DNA of 64,000 nucleotides from Pythium myriotylum. Taxonomy: Eukaryota > Oomycota > Peronosporomycetes > Pythiales > Pythiaceae. Position numbers and translations under genes: made by a program. The stretch lies in assembly GCA_023091665.1 (NCBI GenBank), contig JALJCQ010000023.1, positions 1,240,001 to 1,304,000 of the forward strand. Direction: 5' to 3'. The notes below the pieces were generated by a model. It was given only the letters and a program-made list of their open reading frames with translations. It did not search any database and was not told where the DNA came from. Below, one piece after another: positions 59,914 to 64,000 of the stretch (positions within the stretch are counted from its first letter, which is position 1; each line of letters begins with the position of its first letter).

Positions 59914-60190
59914 AGTACACAAGACACCATAGCGAAGAAGCGCGCTTGACTACGAGCCAACAGGCTCTTCGGCAGGACCTTTGGAAGGATAGCCTTGGCG
60001 AAGGTAATCAATTCCATGTTAGCTGCAGACAGGCACTCGAGAGGTCCAATAATCATACTATGCTCGCAAGTCTGCAGCGCGAAAGCGTAGTAGCCAATAG
60101 CCACAAACGTCACGTCTTCTGGGCGAACAGAGAGAACCGTGCCCCCCGTATTAGTCGACGAGGGCATGATTTTGCCCATGTCTTTCTTAA
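59914..60190 (-). pseudogene. Unrecognised coding-like fragment, cut by the array relic
   Basis: About 89 codons without stop on the minus strand: MGKIMPSSTNTGGTVLSVRP, then DVTFVAIGYYAFALQTCEHS, MIIGPLECLSAANMELITF and LPKVLPKSLLARSQARFFAMV. The frame runs straight into the array-derived segment, where it picks up array codons and stops. The composition looks like real protein with a hydrophobic stretch. I do not recognise a family; a host gene fragment or a transposon protein are both possible. Confidence 0.35.
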
Positions 60191-61033
60191 CAGAACCACG
60201 TGCTCACTTTCAGAGAACGATCTGGAAATGAGTGGTTAGAGAGTCTTGCTCGCCTCCAAACTCTAGGCCTGTTCTCTACCTTTCCGGCGGATGATTACTC
60301 GTATGGACGAGCCGATTGCGGGTGCTGGGTAACCCACCATCCTTTGTGGAGCTCGTCGTCGCAACCATCTGTCACAGTGCTCAGCAAATTTTCTGGCGCA
60401 CCAGAAGTTAGGCCGCGAGATACTGTGAGGAGGCGTCATGGTGTGGGTCCTCGTGATCTTTCCGCACTCACCCTAATACCATCTGGGTGCGTGATACGCA
60501 TGTCTTACGCTCCTAGTGCTGACTTAAATCAGCACGTATATGGAGTGCAGGATTATCTCCCGTGCGCTCGACAAATCAGCAGCTGGGCACGTGTCAGTGG
60601 TGTGTGGCATGGTGTGTGGAGTCAAGAACTACTCGCAATGGAGCGTGACTGCCGGTAGCAATGCATGTTTGATTGGATCCAGGATCGGGGCACGTGGTGG
60701 CCCGGATCCGTTTGCATTCGAGGGAGTTGGCCTTGGAGGCGCTCATGCATGTTAGGGACATCGTTTGTGAGGGCTGTAGTTTCTAGGCAGAAAACTTGGA
60801 TGCGTCTCTCTCTCTCATCTAGAACCTTTCTCCATCTGGATCCAAGCTCCACCTGGAGTTACCGCACAACCAGGATCACATCGACGGCGTCACCTCAGAA
60901 AGACGCCCTCCATCGACCAAAGCCCTCAGGAAAACACCCATCAACAGAGATTTCGAAACGCATATACTGTTCACCATTTCATTCAACCGTGACTGAGATT
61001 TTTCTACAGGAACATAATATGCAACCAGGACCA
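60191..61033. other. Intergenic stretch without recognisable gene
   Basis: A 71-codon ATG frame at 60540-60755 (plus) and a 153-codon frame from a TTG at 60200 are open but lack a motif, and their composition does not look like protein. Near 60866 CGCACAACCAGGATC and at 61020-61029 TGCAACCAGG resemble the outer end of the terminal inverted repeat of the element that starts at 61036, so fragments of related elements may lie here. Confidence 0.4.
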
Positions 61034-61035
61034 TA

Positions 61036-61198
61036 GGCCCTGGTTGCGCACTGCCATTTCCATTCCCATTCTCAAAAGGAGTAATTTGATTTGATTGGCT
61101 GCTGAGAAACCCTTTTCCCCAAACTCCATTCTTATTCCAGAATGACCTAGAGGTCATTCTGAAACCAGGAATGGCTCTCAAGTTAGTATCCCCGGGGG

Positions 61199-61232
<34 letters not shown>

Positions 61233-61621
61233 TATTACGGGAGCTTACATCAAGTGTCCGCTATCCGGAGGTATGATCGTGACCCGGGGGTACTTCACGC
61301 CAGCTTCATCTCCACCAATCCACAAAAATGGACGACGAGATCGCTGTCCTTACAGTAACGTGCGCTGTCGCCACTGTATCTGGCTACGTCGCTGTCGCTA
61401 GAGCTCTGGAGTTTCGACGGCAACAGGCGCAGTGGACGGGCCCTCAGCAGCGGACGCGGGCTGACCGGCGGTCATCTCGTAGCGCGGAAGCTGGCAGTTC
61501 TGTGGTCCTCGGAGGTTGGATCGAGAATGGGAATGGATTCTGGCCCGGTTGGACAGACTCTCAAGTCCTGTGTGGTCCACACTGATAATGAGAATGGGAA
61601 TGGCAGTGCACAACCAGGGCC
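61036..61621. mobile_element. 586-bp TIR element (MITE-like), TA-flanked
   Basis: The left end GGCCCTGGTTGCGCACTGCC (61036-61055) is matched in inverse by the right end, whose complement reads GGCCCTGGTTGTGCACTGCC. Identity continues through CCATTCCCATTCTCA with one 6-bp indel, giving about 35 bp of TIR. TA stands on both sides (61034-61035 and 61622-61623), as with Tc1/mariner-type insertions; the GGCC-start would also suit PIF/Harbinger-like elements, but no TWA triplet duplication is present. Inside are an 11-bp-arm palindrome (61138-61161), an 85-codon ATG frame at 61328-61585 (MDDEIAVLTVTCAVATVSGY) that could be a leftover transposase start, and a nested retroposon. Confidence 0.75.
61191..61295 (-). 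mobile_element. Tiny poly(A) retroposon nested in the TIR element
   Basis: CCCGGGGGTACTT occurs at 61191-61203 and again at 61283-61295. Between the two lies, on the minus strand, about 51 nt of unique sequence followed by a run of 30 A (T at 61202-61231 on plus). A direct repeat of up to 13 bp plus a 3' poly(A) is the hallmark of LINE-mediated retroposition. The body is too short to name; a 5'-truncated SINE, LINE or RNA copy is likely. Confidence 0.7.
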
Positions 61622-61623
61622 TA

Positions 61624-62017
61624 TTCAAAATACCTCAAGAGTATTCAATATTATTGAATATTCGGAACTCCGATTTGACCACCGATCCGTAGGTGGCAAT
61701 GCCCAGTAGACGCATGCGCAACTACTCGATAAGGCGGCCACCTTCCCCAAACCTCACGCGTTCTCCGCGTTTTGCTCGCCACAGGAACTTGGCCTCGGTT
61801 CGTGGCGTTTTCTTGTGATCCCACCGTGGGTTGACTTTCCCCCCTTCGCGCGTTATGTACGTCTGGTGTGGTTCAGCGACCCTCACTCTGAGCCAATCCG
61901 GCGTGTCTTCAGGGCGAATGGATCAGTGAATGGGGAGAGAGCTCTCTTCTCCTCTTCTTCTGCTGCTCTGCTCGCCGCCTCGTCTCTCGCCGCCCCGCCT
62001 CGCTCCGCTGCGCCTCC
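61624..62017 (+). promoter_or_regulatory. Upstream region of the SNF2 gene
   Basis: Non-coding. It holds a CCAAT at 61893-61897, an initiator-like TCACTCT at 61883-61889 (oomycete initiators resemble TCAYTYY) and a pyrimidine-rich leader (CTCTTCTCCTCTTCTTCTG, from 61943) before the ATG at 62018. A near-palindrome ATTCAATATTATTGAAT lies near 61645. No TATA box. Transcription start is not determinable from the sequence alone. Confidence 0.3.
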
Positions 62018-64000
62018 ATGGACGCCGCTCGCTGCTCCTGCGGCCTGCTGCCGTGCATCTGCGTGCTCACGGCCGACGACGACGCGCTGGACGCGGACGT
62101 GGACGCCAAGCCCGCCGTCTCGCGCCTGCGCAGCCTCGTGGCCGCCAACGCCACGACGCAGTGCTCGAGCTGCATGTTCCTGCCGTGCATCTGCCCCGCC
62201 GAGGACGAGGCCGTCGACGCCGACGCCGACGCCGTCGAGCCCGAGCCCTCCGTGAGTCCATCGGCCACGGACGCCTTCCCGGACCAGAGCGAGCAGCTCC
62301 ACGAAGAGCGCGACGCGATCGGCCGCGTGCGCTTGGCGGCAGACGGCGCGGCGGACGTGTGGGTCGCGCGCGAGATCAAGCGCCACCTGCGCCCGCACCA
62401 GGTGCAGGGCGTGCGCTTCCTCTACGAGAACGCGGCCGCCAACCAGGGCTGCATTCTCGCCGATTACATGGGGCTGGGCAAGACGCTCCAGGTCATCGGC
62501 GCGATCTACTCGTTCATGACCGACCGCTTGGTACAGGAGGAAGACTCGGACGAGGAAGGAGACGAGCGCGCGCAAGCGGCTCCGCCCACGACGATGGTCT
62601 TGTGCCCTGCCATTTGTATCCCCAACTGGCAGTCCGAGTTCAAAAAATGGCTCGGCGCCGAGGCGCTCGCGCGGATCCCGGTGTTTGCGTTTGACGCGAC
62701 GGCCGGCAAAGGTACGACGAGTTCGCGCTTGCGCTTGCTGCAGAAATGGAAGCGCGAGGGCGGCGTGCTGCTCATTGGCTACGAGATGTACCGCAGCCTG
62801 CTCAACCCGACGCTCGGCTCTTCCTCGCTCGATCTCGACGCCAATATCCAAGTCTGTTCGCGCGTGAGCACAGCGACGATGGAGGTCACCAATGCAGCAA
62901 GTTCCAAGATCCAAAAGTCCGCGAGGGAGTTTTACCGTTTGCTCTGTGGTCCTGGCGCTGACCTCGTCGTTCTTGACGAGGGCCATCGATTGAAAGACCC
63001 GACATCTCTCCTATGCCAAAGTGTAGCCAAGATCCAGTCTAAGCGACGTCTTGTGCTTACGGGATACCCAGTCCAGGTACGAGAAGAGCTTGGGTGGTTG
63101 TGAACTTTTGTTGTTCTCATTCTTGTTGCACAGAATTCGCTGTCCGAGTATTGGTGCATGGTGAACTTTGCGCGCGAGGGCTTCCTGGGATCCTACGACG
63201 CTTTCCGCTCTCGCTACGAGCGTCCAATTCTCGAAGGAAACCACGAACGATCGAAGGAACTCATTCACAAGCTGAAGGGCGTCGTGCTGCGTCGTGGACA
63301 GTCGCTGCTGAAGAAGCAGCTGCCGCCCAAAAGCGAGTGGATCCTGTACTGCAAGCTCTCGCCATTGCAGCTTCAGCTCTACAACGACTTTCTAAATTAT
63401 TACAGCGAGAGCAGCTCGGGCAAGACCACTGCCGATCTACTCACCGCCTACGCTGCACTACTTCAGGTCATGAATCACCCTGATGTCATCCACCACAAGC
63501 TTCTTCCAGATGAAAACGATCCTGTCGATGACGATGATGCTGAGCTTTCTCCTGCGCCAGCCACAGCCGAGGATGAAGACATTGGATGGGCGTGGGAGTC
63601 CGAAGAGAAGATCTTAGAGCGTCGCCAACAAGCTGCTGAGCAGCTCCGCAAACGTCGACAGAAGGCTTTGGATCGACAGCGTTCGTACGAGTGGGCATGT
63701 GCCACAATTCTCGGCGAAGAATCCAGTGCCGGTGGTTATAGTTCACGTCGACGTAAGCTTCCACGCACGGACTCTCCGACAAGTATCTCACAAGACGATC
63801 CGTATCAGTCTTTGGTATTGGAGAATAGTGGGAAGATGGCCGTGCTGATGGGCATCATCGAAGAGAGCTTTGCAGTCGGCGATAAGGTTGTTGTGTTCTC
63901 CCAGAGTGTGCCAACGCTGAAGGTGATCACAGACTTTTTGCTTGCCAGCAAGTTCAACTCGTCTAGGGATGGGAAGCAAAAGACTAAGCCCGTGATTCCT
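62018..64000 (+). CDS. SNF2-family DNA-dependent ATPase, ARIP4 (RAD54L2)/ATRX-like; partial at window edge
   Basis: Chromatin-remodelling motor acting in the nucleus. Exon 1 is 62018-63076 (353 codons), intron 63077-63133, exon 2 from 63134 to the edge (289 codons, no stop). The N-terminus has two copies of a Cys motif (CSCGLLPCIC at residues 6-15, CSSCMFLPCIC at ~48-58). ATPase motifs: LRPHQVQGVRFLYEN (Q/I region), DYMGLGKTLQ (Walker A), LCPAICIPNWQSEFKKW (Ia), VVLDEGHRLKD (Walker B, DEGH), LVLTGYPVQ across the intron to NSLSEYWCMVNF (III), then helicase-C motif IV, DKVVVFSQSVPTLKVI. GYPVQN-SLSEYWCMV and the RRGQ...LPPK stretch are closer to ARIP4/RAD54L2 and ATRX than to SNF2 or RAD54. A charged insert (~63520-63700) follows. 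Some 95 kDa would result from this much alone. Confidence 0.9.
63077..63133 (+). other. Spliceosomal intron of the SNF2 gene (57 bp)
   Basis: Starts GTACGAG and ends TTGTTGCACAG, phase 0, between ...TGYPVQ and NSLSEYW. It contains an in-frame TGA (63102-63104), and removal restores the conserved motif III block exactly. The 3' half is T-rich. The short length suits the compact introns of oomycetes. Confidence 0.88.

Noticed and set aside
59459..59932. 157-codon plus-strand frame in the inverted array relic
   Set aside because: It is the same pro-rich spurious frame found on the minus strand of each array unit.
61883..62986. 367-codon minus-strand frame
   Set aside because: Antisense shadow of the GC-rich SNF2 exon; an Arg/Ala/Glu-rich text without motif, while the plus strand has all ATPase motifs.

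Overview
This is a eukaryotic, GC-rich window. The best guess is an oomycete (Peronosporales-like). The grounds are an eukaryotic tRNA-Ala with internal A and B boxes, a short 57-bp GT-AG intron in an otherwise compact gene, Ty3/Gypsy and LINE remains, and an ARIP4/ATRX-type SNF2 helicase. The assignment is inferred from protein style, not from a search.

Positions 1-47350 are one tandem array that starts outside the window. Each unit of about 1.45-1.49 kb carries one 73-nt tRNA-Ala(CGC) gene on the minus strand, for 30 complete genes here. The rest of the unit holds a CA-rich stretch, an orphan tRNA-3'-half-like motif with a B-box-like core, a very G-rich tract, two different 8-bp minisatellites and a 16-bp triplicate. 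Most unit lengths differ by multiples of 8 bp. Blocks of equal length (seven intervals of 1493 bp, four of 1453 bp) and alternating 1469/1453 dimers point to local unequal exchange or conversion. Three spacers carry the same insert of about 0.76-0.79 kb, starting about 21 bp upstream of a tRNA 5' end. I found no convincing protein gene in the array; the many short repeat-borne reading frames are by-products.

Positions 47351-59311 are a transposon mosaic. Pieces of a decayed Ty3/Gypsy element lie on the minus strand (gag-protease, two RT pieces, integrase). They are interrupted by a long plus-strand non-LTR retrotransposon. That element has an intact ORF1 with a Cys-rich cluster and a CCHC knuckle, then a broken ORF2 with an OTU-like protease segment, an APE endonuclease, RT and a zinc-binding tail. 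A separate decayed RNase H piece lies beyond it. The mosaic is bounded on its right by inverted array sequence (59312-59332 and 59451-59913), so array DNA faces it from both sides.

Positions 59914-62017 hold an unrecognised coding-like fragment, a TIR element flanked by TA with a tiny poly(A) retroposon inside it, and the upstream region of the last gene. From 62018 to the window edge runs the 5' part of a SNF2-family ATPase gene, the only convincing host protein gene. The array would supply tRNA-Ala reading GCG codons; the remainder is mostly transposon debris between the array and a host gene.
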